DNA of 64,000 nucleotides from JAAXIE01 sp965204245 (GCA_965204245.1 CBDBED010000009.1:1-64000); one strand, 5' to 3'; positions 20,047 to 29,691 are shown, counted from the first letter of the stretch. A program made the numbers and translations. Notes: generated by a model from the letters alone, not told the origin.

Positions 20047-21496
20047 TTAGTTCCGTCGAGCCCCGTAGGGGTTGACTATCTCTGTGTCATGGAAAATGGC
20101 ATATTCCGATATCACAGCGACTTCCTCATCTACCACAGCATACATCCATACGGTATAGACCCCAGGGCCATGCTTTGACAAAACGTCGGACAGATTCGCT
20201 TCAATCACGAAGGCCTCGTGAGCAACGTCATAACGTGACATCCGGATCTTCTGAGACACAATAGGCACATTCTCCTGTGCCTGCTGTGTTTCAAACCGTT
20301 CCTTGGCCTCAAGCCAGAGGTTGCGGGAGTCCCGCCTTGATGTTGGCGGAGGCACATCTGCGGGGATGTCATAGGGAGTAGAGCAGGGCTTCCATGTGGT
20401 GTTCACCACTCCATCGCTGAACGGGCTCAGGTGCGCCACTTTTCTACCTAAGCAGGAACCGTAGGTCCGTGCTAATTGCCCTCGGGTAAGAGGAGAGGGT
20501 GGCTGCATGTAGGTCAAGATCACCCGAAAACTGTTATGGTCCAGACTCGCTCCATTCTTCAGATTCCCCTTCAACAGCAACACTCCCTCATCATCAAACG
20601 TTGGGAGGCTGTCATACTCAATGAAGTCCGACTCGAACTGCTGAACAGCTACAAAGTTGTACCGGTCCCATGCCAGCCCGATGTTCACTTTGCGCTGCCT
20701 TGGCCTCAGGATTGATGCGCGGTGGCCTGGACTGTCCATCCAGCCGTCCATGGCCTGCTGTATTTCCTCCTCTATGCTGGAAATGGGTCCGTATCCCTCC
20801 CCAGCAGAAATGCAGTAGTCAGACCCTGAGACGTTCTCGTTCTCAGCTTGATAGTCTCCTGCCAAGGAATAACGCATTCGGTTATTCAGGCCGTAGGTGT
20901 TCCAGTGACCGGATATGCAGGTGGCTAGTGAGTCCTCTGCGTGGAACTGGGCGGCTGGATTATCACCCAGCACCACAGGAGTCCCCCCGGCCTCCCTTCT
21001 AGCCTCATTGATCAAGTCAAGCATGAGCGAATAGTAGTTATTCGCAGTAGGAGTCGGCGTCGGCGTTGGGGTCGGTGTGGGGGTAGGAGTCGGCGTCGCT
21101 GTCGGGGTCGGCGTTGGGGTCGGCGTTGGGGTCGCTGTCGGGGTCGGCGTTGGGGTCGCTGTCGGCGTTGGGGTCGCTGTCGGCGTCAACGTTGGGGTCG
21201 CTGTCGGCGTTGGGGTCGCTGTCGGCGTTGGGGTCGCTGTCGGCGTCGACGTTGGGGTCGCTGTCGGCGTCGACGTTGGGGTCGCTGTCGGCGTCGACGT
21301 TGGGGTCGCTGTCGGCGTCGGCGTTGGGGTCGCTGTCGGCGTCGGCGTTGGGGTCGCTGTCGGCGTCGGCGTTGGGGGCTCAGTTAGAATAGGTGTCGAG
21401 GTGGGCTCAAGAGTCGGTGCCGGAGTCCGAAGTTGTGGTGCAGGCCGCAACCCACACAAGAAGCCAAATCAGCGCGACTAATCTTGCTATTTGCAC
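20047..21496 (-). pseudogene. CAP (SCP/PR1)-domain lipoprotein with Thr-Pro repeat linker, frameshift behind the lipobox
   Basis: A lipoprotein signal starts at GTG 21496 (IARLVALIWLLVWVAACTTT, lipobox VAAC). It is one frame off the body, which begins around LRTPAPTLEPTSTP, so an indel lies near 21,430. A (TP)n/ATPTPT linker of some 110 residues is encoded by a DNA tandem repeat. The CAP domain follows: MLDLINEARREAGGTPV, FHAEDSLATCISGHWNTYGL, AENENVSG and GWMDSPGHRASILRPRQRKV, ending VNIGLAWDRYNFVAVQQF. The CAP signature H, E and H residues are present. A beta-rich C-terminal part of about 200 residues is unassigned. CAP proteins are secreted; their bacterial role is poorly known. Confidence 0.8.
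21046..21380. repeat. Tandem repeat of GTCGCTGTCGGCGT-type units
   Basis: Short units of GTCGGCGTTGGGGTCGCT and close variants are repeated over about 330 bp. On the minus strand they encode the Thr-Pro-Ala linker of the CAP lipoprotein. The tract is prone to slippage, so copy number may vary between strains. Confidence 0.85.
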
Positions 21497-21740
21497 GTCG
21501 TTCCTTACGGTGAATCTTGAGGTGGGACATTCTGTCTCTCTGCATGTTTGACATCCCATGCCCTTCATACGGGAGCCAGCGCAAAAGTCACGATTAGAAG
21601 AAGGCGATCATGGAAACGAAGCAAGCGCGTCCTGGCAAAAATCAGAGTTGCAATTGAACGGATCTTCATGGAAGCCAGTTGCCGCTTCGTGCACACACAT
21701 AGCATTCCAAGTGGCTAACTCCTCTAGGAAGTAGATTTCA

Positions 21741-22250
21741 TTATCGGCGTCCGGTACCGGTGAGGACGGCAAGGGATTGGTAGACCATTGGAAGCTTGTG
21801 AAGACGATACAAAGTCCTCTGGACTTGAATGAGGACGTGATGGGTAATCAAGACCGAGGCCAACACCACTGTCAAGAGAACGCCAAACTCGCTTTTTGTA
21901 GTGAGGTCTGGCGCTCCGTAGACTACTCCAAGAGATGATCCCAACGCGAGGCATGTGGCGACAGGCGCAGTAGTCCACCGCACATACTTCATCATCATGG
22001 TGGCCGACACAATAAAGAGGGCAGATCCTCCTATGAGGATTGCCGTTTGGAGCTGGGATACCTCGAAGAGGTACTCGACAGCCGGGGACACAACGATTAC
22101 CACAAGGCCCGCCCCGCTGCTGCCTTGGCTCTCTCCGTCAAGTCTTATCCAAGGTAGGAACCACGCTCCCATAACCGCAAGCGCAACTGCAAGCCAGAAT
22201 AGGCGCGCTACGGAGGTGCCAATTTCGCCGAGGTTGCGAGACGACGTCAA
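21741..22250 (-). CDS. Four-helix membrane protein, unknown function
   Basis: Hydrophobic segments: LFWLAVALAVMGAWFLPWI, LQTAILIGGSALFIVSATM, TTAPVATCLALGSSLGVVYG and FGVLLTVVLASVLITHHVLI. It starts three bases downstream of the stop of the zinc-ribbon gene, so the two are probably co-transcribed. No family was recognised. Confidence 0.55.
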   Translation of the reverse strand: MTSSRNLGEIGTSVARLFWLAVALAVMGAWFLPWIRLDGESQGSSGAGLVVIVVSPAVEYLFEVSQLQTAILIGGSALFIVSATMMMKYVRWTTAPVATCLALGSSLGVVYGAPDLTTKSEFGVLLTVVLASVLITHHVLIQVQRTLYRLHKLPMVYQSLAVLTGTGRR

Positions 22251-22253
22251 TCT

Positions 22254-23207
22254 CTATTCGACCTCAAACGGTGACGCTATCATTTCACGGATATTGTCGG
22301 ATGCGATGCGGAACTGAGCCAGCTTTTCCTCCAGTGCTAGGATGTCGGACGGAACTGCGCTGAACCCACCCGGATCAAACGAGAAATCGGATCGCAGTCT
22401 TAGTTTCTGCAGGGTGGTATCCATATCGCTCAGACGCCCCAGAATCTCCAATGCTTCCTCTTGGACTATGCCAGCCCTCTCCCTCCAGGCTTCGTATTGT
22501 GCAAACTCAGCATCGTCTTCCGCACGGGCACGGGCGCGTAGTTCTTCACTTATGAATCCTTCAGTCAATGACCTTTGGGCCGTGAAGTACTCTTCCGTGG
22601 TCCTTTCAGCGGAGCTGATCGCGGCACTAAATCTGCGGTAGGAAGTCTGGGCCTGTCGGTACTTTGGAGACCATTGATCCATCAGAACATCCAAGTCAGT
22701 TGCCTGCCCAATGTTCGAACTGATTTCCGTGCTAATGAACGTCCTAGCATTATCAAGAGAGGAGCCCATCCGTCCGGTTTGGTGATTCACCAAGGAAAGG
22801 CTTGCGTCGGCGTACGCAGCCTCTGTTGTGTTGATTTCGCCAAAGGCTATCCATCCGACCCCCACCACTACGGCAATAATGCTGGCGATGATGATCAATG
22901 TCCCTCTCTCCCTGTTCGATCCAGTCGGGCTTTGAGAAGTCCGTGGGGGCGGGGGAGGCGGACCTGGCTCCCTGCTGCTTGCAGAAGCCCGAGGAGGAGG
23001 CGGATGTGGCTGTCTACTACTTGCAGAAGTCCGAGGCGGAGGAGGCGATGGGTTCCCTGGCTGTTGTCTACTTGCAGATGAATAGAACGTCCTGTGGCTA
23101 CGCGCGTAGCCACAACCTCTTACGAAGCACCTCAACTGGGTCCCGGCTGTATCCGTCACCACAACAAGGTTACCGCTGCATCTGGGACACAGCTGGGATG
23201 GGTCCAC
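22254..23207 (-). CDS. Zinc-ribbon, proline-rich, single-pass membrane protein
   Basis: An N-terminal zinc ribbon (CPRCSGNLVVV-CFVRGCGY, two C-x2-3-C knuckles) is followed by a Pro/Ser-rich linker with repeated PPPPRTSASSRQP units. One transmembrane helix (LIIIASIIAVVVGVGWIAF) and a long helical, probably coiled-coil domain (EEYFTAQRSLTEGFISEELR, ILGRLSDMDTTLQKLRLRS) complete it. The start is GTG 23207, twelve bases after the end of the J-domain ORF. The domain order predicts a cytoplasmic ribbon and an external helical domain. With the J-domain gene it may form a membrane-tethered chaperone-like unit. Function unknown. Confidence 0.6.
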   Translation of the reverse strand: MDPSQLCPRCSGNLVVVTDTAGTQLRCFVRGCGYARSHRTFYSSASRQQPGNPSPPPPRTSASSRQPHPPPPRASASSREPGPPPPPPRTSQSPTGSNRERGTLIIIASIIAVVVGVGWIAFGEINTTEAAYADASLSLVNHQTGRMGSSLDNARTFISTEISSNIGQATDLDVLMDQWSPKYRQAQTSYRRFSAAISSAERTTEEYFTAQRSLTEGFISEELRARARAEDDAEFAQYEAWRERAGIVQEEALEILGRLSDMDTTLQKLRLRSDFSFDPGGFSAVPSDILALEEKLAQFRIASDNIREMIASPFEVE

Positions 23208-23218
23208 TCTCCCGATAC

Positions 23219-23415
23219 CTAGGGTACGTCATATCTCTGTCTCTCCGTTGGGTCTCCCAGAATCTCGTACCCCTTTGGACCAATCGAAACTCGACAGCAT
23301 CCTTACCGGGATGTCTGTCGGGGTGAGTGTCCATAACCCTTTGCCGATAGGCTGCGACTATTTCTTCTCTGGACGCAGTAGGGGTAACCCCCAGAATCTC
23401 ATAGTGAGTCTTCAT
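23219..23415 (-). pseudogene. J-domain (DnaJ-like) short protein, one frameshift
   Basis: The N-terminus YEILGVTPTASREEIVAAYR with the HPD motif (MDTHPDRHPGKD) is a textbook J-domain, the part that stimulates DnaK ATPase. After EFRLVQRG the homologous frame shifts and continues GYEILGDPTERQRYDVP-stop, the expected end of a J-domain. Intact, the protein would be about 65 residues, a J-domain alone. The start is ATG 23415. Confidence 0.7.
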
Positions 23416-24688
23416 GCGTGGGGTACTTTCCAATTAACAGTCTCCACCCACTGGGATCATTCCCATTTCTACGCTCTACTGCTCTGGAGGGAAGGAAACC
23501 CTATCCCAAGCACTCGGCCGCCCACCTCTAGTGCCTTGTCACGAGAGAGGCGGGACAACAGCTGAGGTTACCTGTGTTATGGACTCCCCCATCCCGAGGA
23601 GTCGGACCACCCGTGAAAGACCTGCCGAGAGAGGCACCTCGGCGTGCTTAGGTGTCGGTTTCACAGCAACCATTTAAGTACTGTAACAAAAGCGCCATGA
23701 ATTATCAGTGGATTATTAAGTCACTAATAGTGACATACCGGTTACAATACCACTGTCTGAGCCTAGTAACGTGGTCCAGTCACCGCAACATCACCGACAC
23801 AACGGGTGAGTTCCCTGCCTTGAAACGATTGCAGAAACCGGGAGGTCGAGTTTCGAAGGCATGGCATGGGGAGCCGGTTTCCCCTGCCATTGAAGGCAGC
23901 CTGAGCGCCCCGAGAACTGGACTTTGACGTGGTGTTACAGGACAGTGCGAGGGTCGTGACCGGCTCCCGCTACAGCACAATAACCTGGGAATGATGCCCT
24001 TAGGGGAGCGCTGGTGGTTGTGCGTTGACCAGTTTGCTCCTCAAAGCCGTCATCCTGCTCGGCACCTTCTTCACTGGCTTGAGAAAGTGGCGAAGTGACC
24101 GTATGGTACGGTTGGGCTAGCCCCACCTACCGGGAGTCTTCTGGTTGAATCACACCAGTCCAGCGTAGCCGCCTGCGCGGAGGAGCACTGGGGACGTTCC
24201 TCCTTGATTGGTACCCCAAGCGGCCCCAAGCCTGCTGACCCGCTTCCCAACCTTCTGATTCAAATCAGCGCGACCAACAGGGGAGTCCAGATCAATCCGT
24301 GCGAATCCTGGGCCACCCTCGGGAGTTTCGCAAATGCCTCGGGCGTCTAAGTCCTCGGAATCATCCTATGAAACCATCTATCGTCTCGTCCGGAAGAGCG
24401 ACCTGTCGCCCTGCCCCTCACGGTCACCTGCATCACAATCAAGTCCACCACACTGGACAAAATCAGGAACCTTCACACTGACTCTGTCACTCGAGCTATA
24501 GACACGCTGTCAGTCTAGGCAACGGTTGAATTGCAACTAGCGGACTCCTTCTTCAAGACTTGACTCGAAGACACCTCTAGGAAGGTGTGCCTATAGACGG
24601 GCGAACTGGTCAGTGAGCATCGATCTTGATTGTGGGTTCGATAGCCGAGGGAAAGGGTGGAACATCGGTCTATAATTCTGCTGAGGTG
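23416..24688. other. Intergenic, about 1.3 kb, one dispersed repeat
   Basis: No gene is supported. One copy of the 30-bp motif lies at 24445. The left flank of that copy (CTCACGGTCACCTGCATCAC) resembles the left flank of the copy at 41781, so the repeated sequence can be longer than the core. Confidence 0.4.
24445..24474 (+). repeat. Dispersed 30-bp motif, copy 3
   Basis: CCACCACACTGGACAAAATC followed by AGGAACCTTC, one difference from consensus. The similarity to copy 8 extends at least 30 bp to the left. Confidence 0.75.
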
Positions 24689-25711
24689 ATGATGACGCTT
24701 CCTGAAAATAGTTGGTTCAAGCTAGCCGCTGGGCTACCTATTTGCCGCATCCTCAATGGTATGTGGCAAGTATCAGGCGCCCATGGTCTCATAGACTCAG
24801 ATGCAGCCGTTGCCAGCATGTTTCATTACATCGACGCGGGGTTCGTCACCTGGGACTTGGCCGACCACTATGGCCCAGCCGAGGATCTCGTCGGTGAATT
24901 CCGGCGTCGGCTGGCCTCAGAGCGAGGAGAGGAAGCCCTGTGGCCTATTCGCGCCTTAACCAAATGGGTGCCACGCCCAGGGCCAATGACACGGCAAGTT
25001 GTGGAAAGCAACATCGACATCTCCCGCCGCCGCATGAGCATGCACAGGCTGGACCTGCTGCAGTTCCACTGGTGGGACTACAGCGATAGTTCCTACCTCG
25101 ATGCCCTCACTCACCTCTCCGCTCTCCGGGATGAAGGCAAGCTTCGCGAGCTGGCGCTTACCAACTTCGACACGCAACGCCTGCAGGAGATCACGGACCA
25201 CGGCATCCGAATCGTCTCCAACCAGGTCCAGTATTCTCTGATCGACCGCCGGCCCGAAGTCGCTATGTCCCCATTCTGCCAGTCTACGGGGGTCTCGCTG
25301 CTAACCTATGGGACCATCTGCGGAGGCCTCTTATCCGACCGGTTCCTGGGACACCCGGAACCGTCCTCAGCCATGTTGAACACCGCCAGTCTTCGCAAGT
25401 ACAAGCAAATGATCGATGCGTGGGGCGGCTGGGAGCTATTTCAGCAGTTGCTCGTTACCCTCAGGGCCATCGCGGACAAACACAGCACGACCATAGCCAA
25501 CGTCGCAGTGCGATACATTCTCGACCGCCCAGCCGTGGCAGGCGTCATCATTGGCACCAGGTTGGGGCTGGCTGAGCATATAGACGAGAACACACAGGTC
25601 TTCAGCGTCCAGTTGGACGCTGAAGACCTTGATGCGATTGAACGGGTGCTCGGTCAATCGCGCGATCTCCATCAGCTGATAGGCGATTGCGGGGACGAAT
25701 ACCGCCGGTAG
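24689..25711 (+). CDS. Aldo/keto reductase family protein
   Basis: An NAD(P)H-dependent (beta/alpha)8 oxidoreductase of about 340 residues. Family features: LNGMWQVSGAHG at the N-terminus; FVTWDLADHYGPAEDLVGEF with the catalytic Asp and Tyr; ALTKWVPRPG with the catalytic Lys; DLLQFHWWDYSD with the catalytic His region; and a C-terminal cofactor segment GVIIGTRLGLAEHIDENTQV. All four tetrad positions appear to be present. Start ATG 24689 is chosen because the family's N-terminal strand begins soon after; an upstream ATG at 24626 would add 21 unusual residues. The substrate cannot be predicted. Confidence 0.85.
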   Translation: MMTLPENSWFKLAAGLPICRILNGMWQVSGAHGLIDSDAAVASMFHYIDAGFVTWDLADHYGPAEDLVGEFRRRLASERGEEALWPIRALTKWVPRPGPMTRQVVESNIDISRRRMSMHRLDLLQFHWWDYSDSSYLDALTHLSALRDEGKLRELALTNFDTQRLQEITDHGIRIVSNQVQYSLIDRRPEVAMSPFCQSTGVSLLTYGTICGGLLSDRFLGHPEPSSAMLNTASLRKYKQMIDAWGGWELFQQLLVTLRAIADKHSTTIANVAVRYILDRPAVAGVIIGTRLGLAEHIDENTQVFSVQLDAEDLDAIERVLGQSRDLHQLIGDCGDEYRR

Positions 25712-25768
25712 GGCGTTAGCGTCCAGCCGAAGGCGGTTGATGCGCTGAGAGGAACTCCCGCACCTGAT

Positions 25769-26113
25769 TTATCGTCCTCGCCTTGATGTCCGGTGATTCC
25801 TTTCAAGGATAGCCGTGACCTCAGCCTTGGGAGCCAACGCTCCGAGATCAATGGGGGCTTGGTACGGGCCTGCCGGTGTGTCGTCAGGCATAACCAGCAT
25901 GGGAGTCTGGCACGCCCGCTCTAAGTCCCGCGATGCGGTGTACATGAAGTCGGGCTGGACACGGTACAGGAATTCCTGGATACCAAGATGGTCCATCAGG
26001 CCAGTTGGTAGCCGGCGAAAGCATCCCCATGGGTCTTCTACCTGTATCAGCCCAGTGAACTGACCGCCGTTAAGCATTGCGCTGGTCCATGGTGATGCAA
26101 AAGGAAGTCGTTC
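25769..26113 (-). pseudogene. C-terminal fragment of an alpha/beta hydrolase
   Basis: The translation VEDPWGCFRRLPTGLM, EFLYRVQPDFMYTASRDLER, CQTPMLVMPDDTPAGPYQA and IDLGALAPKAEVTAIL fits the last third of an alpha/beta hydrolase: the strand with the catalytic Asp (LVMPDDTPA) and the following cap/helix. The nucleophile elbow and N-terminal half are absent. The 30-bp dispersed motif lies just upstream of the fragment (26172-26201). Confidence 0.45.
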
Positions 26114-26171
26114 TTGAATTCCTCCATGGCATTGAACCCTGCGTGGGCCAGTTAACCACTTCGAGTTCAGT

Positions 26172-26201
26172 CCACCAGACTGGACAAAATCAAGAACTTT
26201 C
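26172..26201 (+). repeat. Dispersed 30-bp motif, copy 4
   Basis: CCACCAGACTGGACAAAATC followed by AAGAACTTTC. It borders the truncated hydrolase fragment. Confidence 0.75.
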
Positions 26202-26436
26202 ACCTTGCCCTTGATGCTGGACCTGTAGGCGCAGAACCAAGCCGCAGCATCCTGCCTTGGGACAGCGTCTTAGCGGTCAGGCCGCGTCAGTCGTATCCGC
26301 AGAGGCAAGTGGGGGCTCATCTTGCGGTTGACCATGAGAGCCATCCTCCACCAATTTTGAGATTGCCACGATTTTAGGAGATATAGAAATTTTTTTCAGC
26401 ATCACGGGCGGCATTATAATTCGATAGACGAGTAAG

Positions 26437-26464
26437 TAGAACAGCATTAGATAGGATTGTTCTA
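26437..26464. other. Conserved hairpin in the repeat leader
   Basis: TAGAACA and TGTTCTA arms are separated by 14 bases. The third, diverged copy at 41240-41333 keeps the hairpin with arms TAGAACAC/GTGTTCTA, although the loop differs. Confidence 0.55.
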
Positions 26465-26554
26465 AACTGATATTCACCAAAGGGGCGGCAATATCGGACA
26501 CTTACGACATTAGGTTGTAGACAGGCGGAAAACGGGGGTGTAAACAGTGGGGCC

Positions 26555-27284
26555 ATGCCACCACTGCTGTGGGGATCGGAGTCCGATTGATTGAACGCTG
26601 AGGTATCGCCCGCCGGGGAACTCTGCCAACTCTCCTGCCACTACTGCTACCAGGGCGACATGAGGGACGCCGGGAACTTCGGGAACGACGGATACGACTT
26701 CGAGGACATCAAGGCCACGATGGAGCAGGATGGGGTTTCGGACCTAACGCTGTTTGGTGGCGAACCCCTTGTGGCCCCCATGTCCCGCCTTGAGGAACTG
26801 TTTGCCTATGGACACGAGCGGTTCAAGGGCAGCAATATCCAGACCAATGCGGAACTGATCACCTAGGCCCATATCCAGATGTTCAAGAAGTACCGGGTAA
26901 CGGTGGGGACCTCGCTGGACGGGCCGGATGAACTCAACGACGTGCGGTGGAAGGGAAGCCTTGAGGCGACACGGGCTGCCACCGCCACCATAGAGGCCAA
27001 CATTGCTCGCCTCCGCCAGGAGGGCATCCGCACCAGCGTGATAGTGAGGCTGCACCGGCTGAACGGGACGCGCGACAACTTCCTGCGTCTCCAGGAGTGG
27101 ATCAGGGGCCTCGCAAGCGCCGGTGTCCAGTCAATGCGCGGCCGACACCCCGATGGTGCGCGGATGTACCTGATGTCCGATGAGGAGTACCTGACGGCAC
27201 AGAGGCACCGAGTTTGCGAACGTGCTGGACTTCCTATTGAATGAAAAGATTGCCATCCTAGACAACCCGCGCGGGTGTCGCTGA
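26555..27284 (+). pseudogene. Radical-SAM protein remnant with two in-frame stops, copy 1
   Basis: From ATG 26555 the frame encodes MPPLLWGSESD, then an in-frame TGA (26588-26590), then LNAEVSPAGELCQLSCHYCY with the radical-SAM cluster motif C-x3-C-x2-C, LTLFGGEPLV (GGEP, SAM binding), NIQTNAELIT, an in-frame TAG, and MFKKYRVTVGTSLDGPDEL. A frameshift follows LTAQRH, and the last residues are EFANVLDFLLNEKIAILDNP. The family resembles anaerobic sulfatase-maturase/peptide-modifying enzymes, but the C-terminal SPASM-type cysteines are missing. About 240 codons remain, roughly 60% of usual length. Almost certainly inactive. Confidence 0.75.
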
Positions 27285-27300
27285 TCGAGGTCCCTGCACC

Positions 27301-27330
27301 CCACCGGACTGGACAAAATCAAGAACCTTC
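27301..27330 (+). repeat. Dispersed 30-bp motif, copy 5
   Basis: CCACCGGACTGGACAAAATC followed by AAGAACCTTC. It forms the right end of the 926-bp repeat. Confidence 0.8.
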
Positions 27331-27527
27331 AGCCTAAGGTTCTCGTTAGCTCTTTGAGACCTCGATCGTTCTGAGACCTCTCTGCCCCGACTAGAGTCGC
27401 ACCGGCTACGAGTTCCATCAGAAACACGGTGGCGGATAGCCGTAGGCCGATTTCCTTCATATCTGCCGTCGTATCGTGGCAAGTGTGCCCTTCAACTTCT
27501 AGTTCAATGATGACGAGGAGGCTCGCC

Positions 27528-27734
27528 ATGAGAACGTTAGCCATTGTCATGGTGGTTCTCTCCCTAGGGCTTGTTACTCTGACCGTTCTGGGAGTCATCG
27601 CGTACTTAGACCGTCTGGATCAAGGGGATATTGAAGACAGACTTGCTCGGGAAGACCTTAGGATGGAGGAACTAGCTGACTGCGATGGTCCTTCCATATG
27701 GATAAGGCCAGGACCTCCTCTCTTGTTCGACTGA
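27528..27734 (+). CDS. Small single-pass membrane protein
   Basis: ATG 27528 lies behind a GAGGAGG ribosome-binding site. 68 residues: one transmembrane helix (TLAIVMVVLSLGLVTLTVLG) and an acidic helical tail (DIEDRLAREDLRMEELADC). Its 3' end overlaps the convergent methyltransferase gene. Function unknown. Confidence 0.5.
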   Translation: MRTLAIVMVVLSLGLVTLTVLGVIAYLDRLDQGDIEDRLAREDLRMEELADCDGPSIWIRPGPPLLFD

Positions 27735-28442
27735 TGTTCTTCAACCGAGTCATCTCGCCTCCGTTCGACGCGCGAACGACGATTTCGCCTGAGGCGAGCC
27801 AGTATTTCCAGATGTTCGGAATCATGTCTGCGAGCTCGACGGTCACGATTCCGCACTTCCCAATGTCTGCGCCACCATTCCGGGCTATGAAAGCTGCAGA
27901 AGTCCCAATACCAGTAGGGGTGCAGATGATCCGGCGGCTCAGAGGAGGAGAGTTCCTGGGTCAGACCTGGAACGACGATCCCCATCTGGCCCCCAGGCTT
28001 GACCAGCCGAGCGAAGTACTTCCTCAGGTACAGGTCGTCAGTCCCCCAGTAGTGGTAGGCATTCCATGCTCACGATAGCGTCGAAGAACTCGTCGGCGAA
28101 CGGAAGGCTGTGGGCCTCGGAGTGGACGGGAAAGATGCGGTCTTCCACATCAGCGTCGCGAATCCTTCCGGCGTTTTCGCTGGGCTTGATCCACAGGTCG
28201 GTTGCCCAAACCTGCACGTCGAACTCCTTCACCAGGAAGATTGAGCTGATGGCCCGACCGCAACCCATGTCAAGGACTCGCATTCCCGGTTCAAGCTGTA
28301 TGACCTGGCTCAGAGACTCCGTCAACCAAAGGACGTTAGGTCCCATCAGGTTCTCGATTACCCAGCCGGGGTCGTATTTGGCAGAGCGAGGGAATTCTTC
28401 CGGCTTGAACGCCTCTGCCAGTTCTTCTTTCGTGCGTTTCAA
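27658..28442 (-). pseudogene. Class I SAM-dependent methyltransferase, two frameshifts
   Basis: Start TTG 28442 has TAGGAGGG upstream. The N-terminal helix (FPRSAKYDPGWVIENLMGPN), SAM motif I (MRVLDMGCGRAISSIFLV), VWATDLWIKPSEN and the PFADEFFDAIVSMECL motif are in one frame to about 28,040. KYFARLVKPGGQMGIVVPGL then lies in a second frame and CGIVTVELADMIPN with the end in a third. Joined, it gives about 260 residues of a UbiE-like methyltransferase that seems complete. The substrate is unknown. Confidence 0.75.
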
Positions 28443-28467
28443 TCCGCCCTCCTACGCAAGGGATCAA

Positions 28468-29691
28468 TCACCGTAGCGTGTCGAGAATCGTTCGGTAGCT
28501 GTGGTACCTGCTTTCGGGCACAGAGCCTGAATCTCTCCCAGCTACAACAGCGCAGCCCGGCTCCTCGAGGTGGGCGCAGTCGGCGAATTGGCACTCGGGC
28601 GCGAGCGCCGATATCTCGGGAAAGAAACCGGCCAGCTCGGGCCGGCGCAGTCCGCGGAGGCCGAACTCGCGGATGCCCGGCGTGTCGACCACGAAGCCGC
28701 CCATCTCAAGCCCGTGCATCTCGACCATGGTCGTGGTGTGGCGGCCCTCTCCCAGGTGCTTGGTCGACGTGCTCACCTCCGAGGTGCGCAGGTCGAGACC
28801 AGGCTGCACCGCGGATATGAGCGATGACTTACCCGTCCCCGACATGCCGGTCAGCGCGGTGGTCTTGTCGCGAAGCACGTCCCGCAGGTCGTCGATCCCC
28901 TCCGTTGCGACCGCGCTGGCCCTGATGACACGGTGCTCCAGAGCGAGGTACGGCGCAATGGTCTTGTCGAGTTCAGCCTCGTCGACGACGAGGTCGACCT
29001 TGTTGACACAGACGATGGGCACAAGGTCGCTGCGCTGGGCGGCGATGATGCACCGGTCGACCAGCTCCGGCCAGAAGAAGGGCTCGCGCCACGACGACAC
29101 GATCAGGACCTGTTCCGCGTTCGCCACGATGACCTGGCTGCGCGGACCACCGGTCTCGGGCCGGACCAGCGTGGTGCGGCGTGGAAGCACTTCCTCGATG
29201 ATCCCGCCGCCGGCGCCGTCGTCGGTCACTACCACTCGATCACCGGCGGCTACGGCGTTGGTGTAGGCCGACTCTTTCGCCGTCAGGCCGCTCCTGATGC
29301 GGCACTGGAGCCGTTCGCCGTCGCGTTCCACGACGCAGAGCCCGCTGGCCACGGAGACCACCGTCGCCGGCGCGACCTCGGCCTCTAGTTCGTGCGGTGC
29401 CGACGCTCTGGTACCTCTGAAAGCGGCGTTTTCGATGGCCCGGCGGCGGTCGAGCTCATCGATTGGCATGATCCGCTCGCGCGGGTCTAGGTCGAGCTCG
29501 TCCCACTCGTCGACGGATGCGACATTCCAGTTCTTTCGGCGAGGCGGCTTGGGCTCCAGGTTTCGCCGCTGCCCCTTACGGGCCGACTTCAAACGCTGGC
29601 GACGCGCGCTTTTCTCGACTACACGCTCGTAGTCCCTGACCACCTTGTCCGAAGACCGGTGGCTTTTCGGTTGTTGTTCATCAGAAGGCAA
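28468..29691 (-). CDS. rsgA: Ribosome small-subunit-dependent GTPase A
   Basis: RsgA checks late 30S ribosome assembly and is released on GTP hydrolysis. The circularly permuted GTPase order is clear: an OB-fold part (TVVSVASGLCVVERDGERLQ), then G4 VCVNKVDLV, G1 LTGMSGTGKSSLIS, switch region TKHLGEGRHTTT and G3 VVDTPGIREFG. The C-terminal zinc site is ECQFADCAHLEEPGC. A basic N-terminal extension of about 90 residues (KSARRQRLKSARKGQRR) precedes the OB-fold. The start TTG 29691 is chosen for its GGAGG eight bases upstream. It lies 60 bp downstream of the GNAT gene, probably in one transcript. Confidence 0.9.
   Translation of the reverse strand: MPSDEQQPKSHRSSDKVVRDYERVVEKSARRQRLKSARKGQRRNLEPKPPRRKNWNVASVDEWDELDLDPRERIMPIDELDRRRAIENAAFRGTRASAPHELEAEVAPATVVSVASGLCVVERDGERLQCRIRSGLTAKESAYTNAVAAGDRVVVTDDGAGGGIIEEVLPRRTTLVRPETGGPRSQVIVANAEQVLIVSSWREPFFWPELVDRCIIAAQRSDLVPIVCVNKVDLVVDEAELDKTIAPYLALEHRVIRASAVATEGIDDLRDVLRDKTTALTGMSGTGKSSLISAVQPGLDLRTSEVSTSTKHLGEGRHTTTMVEMHGLEMGGFVVDTPGIREFGLRGLRRPELAGFFPEISALAPECQFADCAHLEEPGCAVVAGRDSGSVPESRYHSYRTILDTLR

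Larger units (their letters stand above)
26405..27330 (+). repeat. 926-bp direct repeat, copy 1
   Basis: It is nearly identical to 39555-40481. I see one inserted G, one T/C difference and a few changes in the terminal motif. It starts with a 60-base hairpin-containing segment, carries a radical-SAM pseudogene and ends with the dispersed 30-bp motif (copy 5). The offset between copies is 13,150-13,151 bp. Confidence 0.9.

Noticed and set aside
21077..21481. Plus-strand frames encoding long Gly-Val and Ser-Leu repeats
   Set aside because: They are read from the antisense of the Thr-Pro linker of the CAP lipoprotein; the tandem DNA repeat opens all frames.
26555..27284. Selenocysteine or pyrrolysine recoding in the radical-SAM gene
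   Set aside because: No SECIS or PYLIS-like structure was seen next to the stops, a frameshift is also present and the C-terminus is missing, so decay explains it better.
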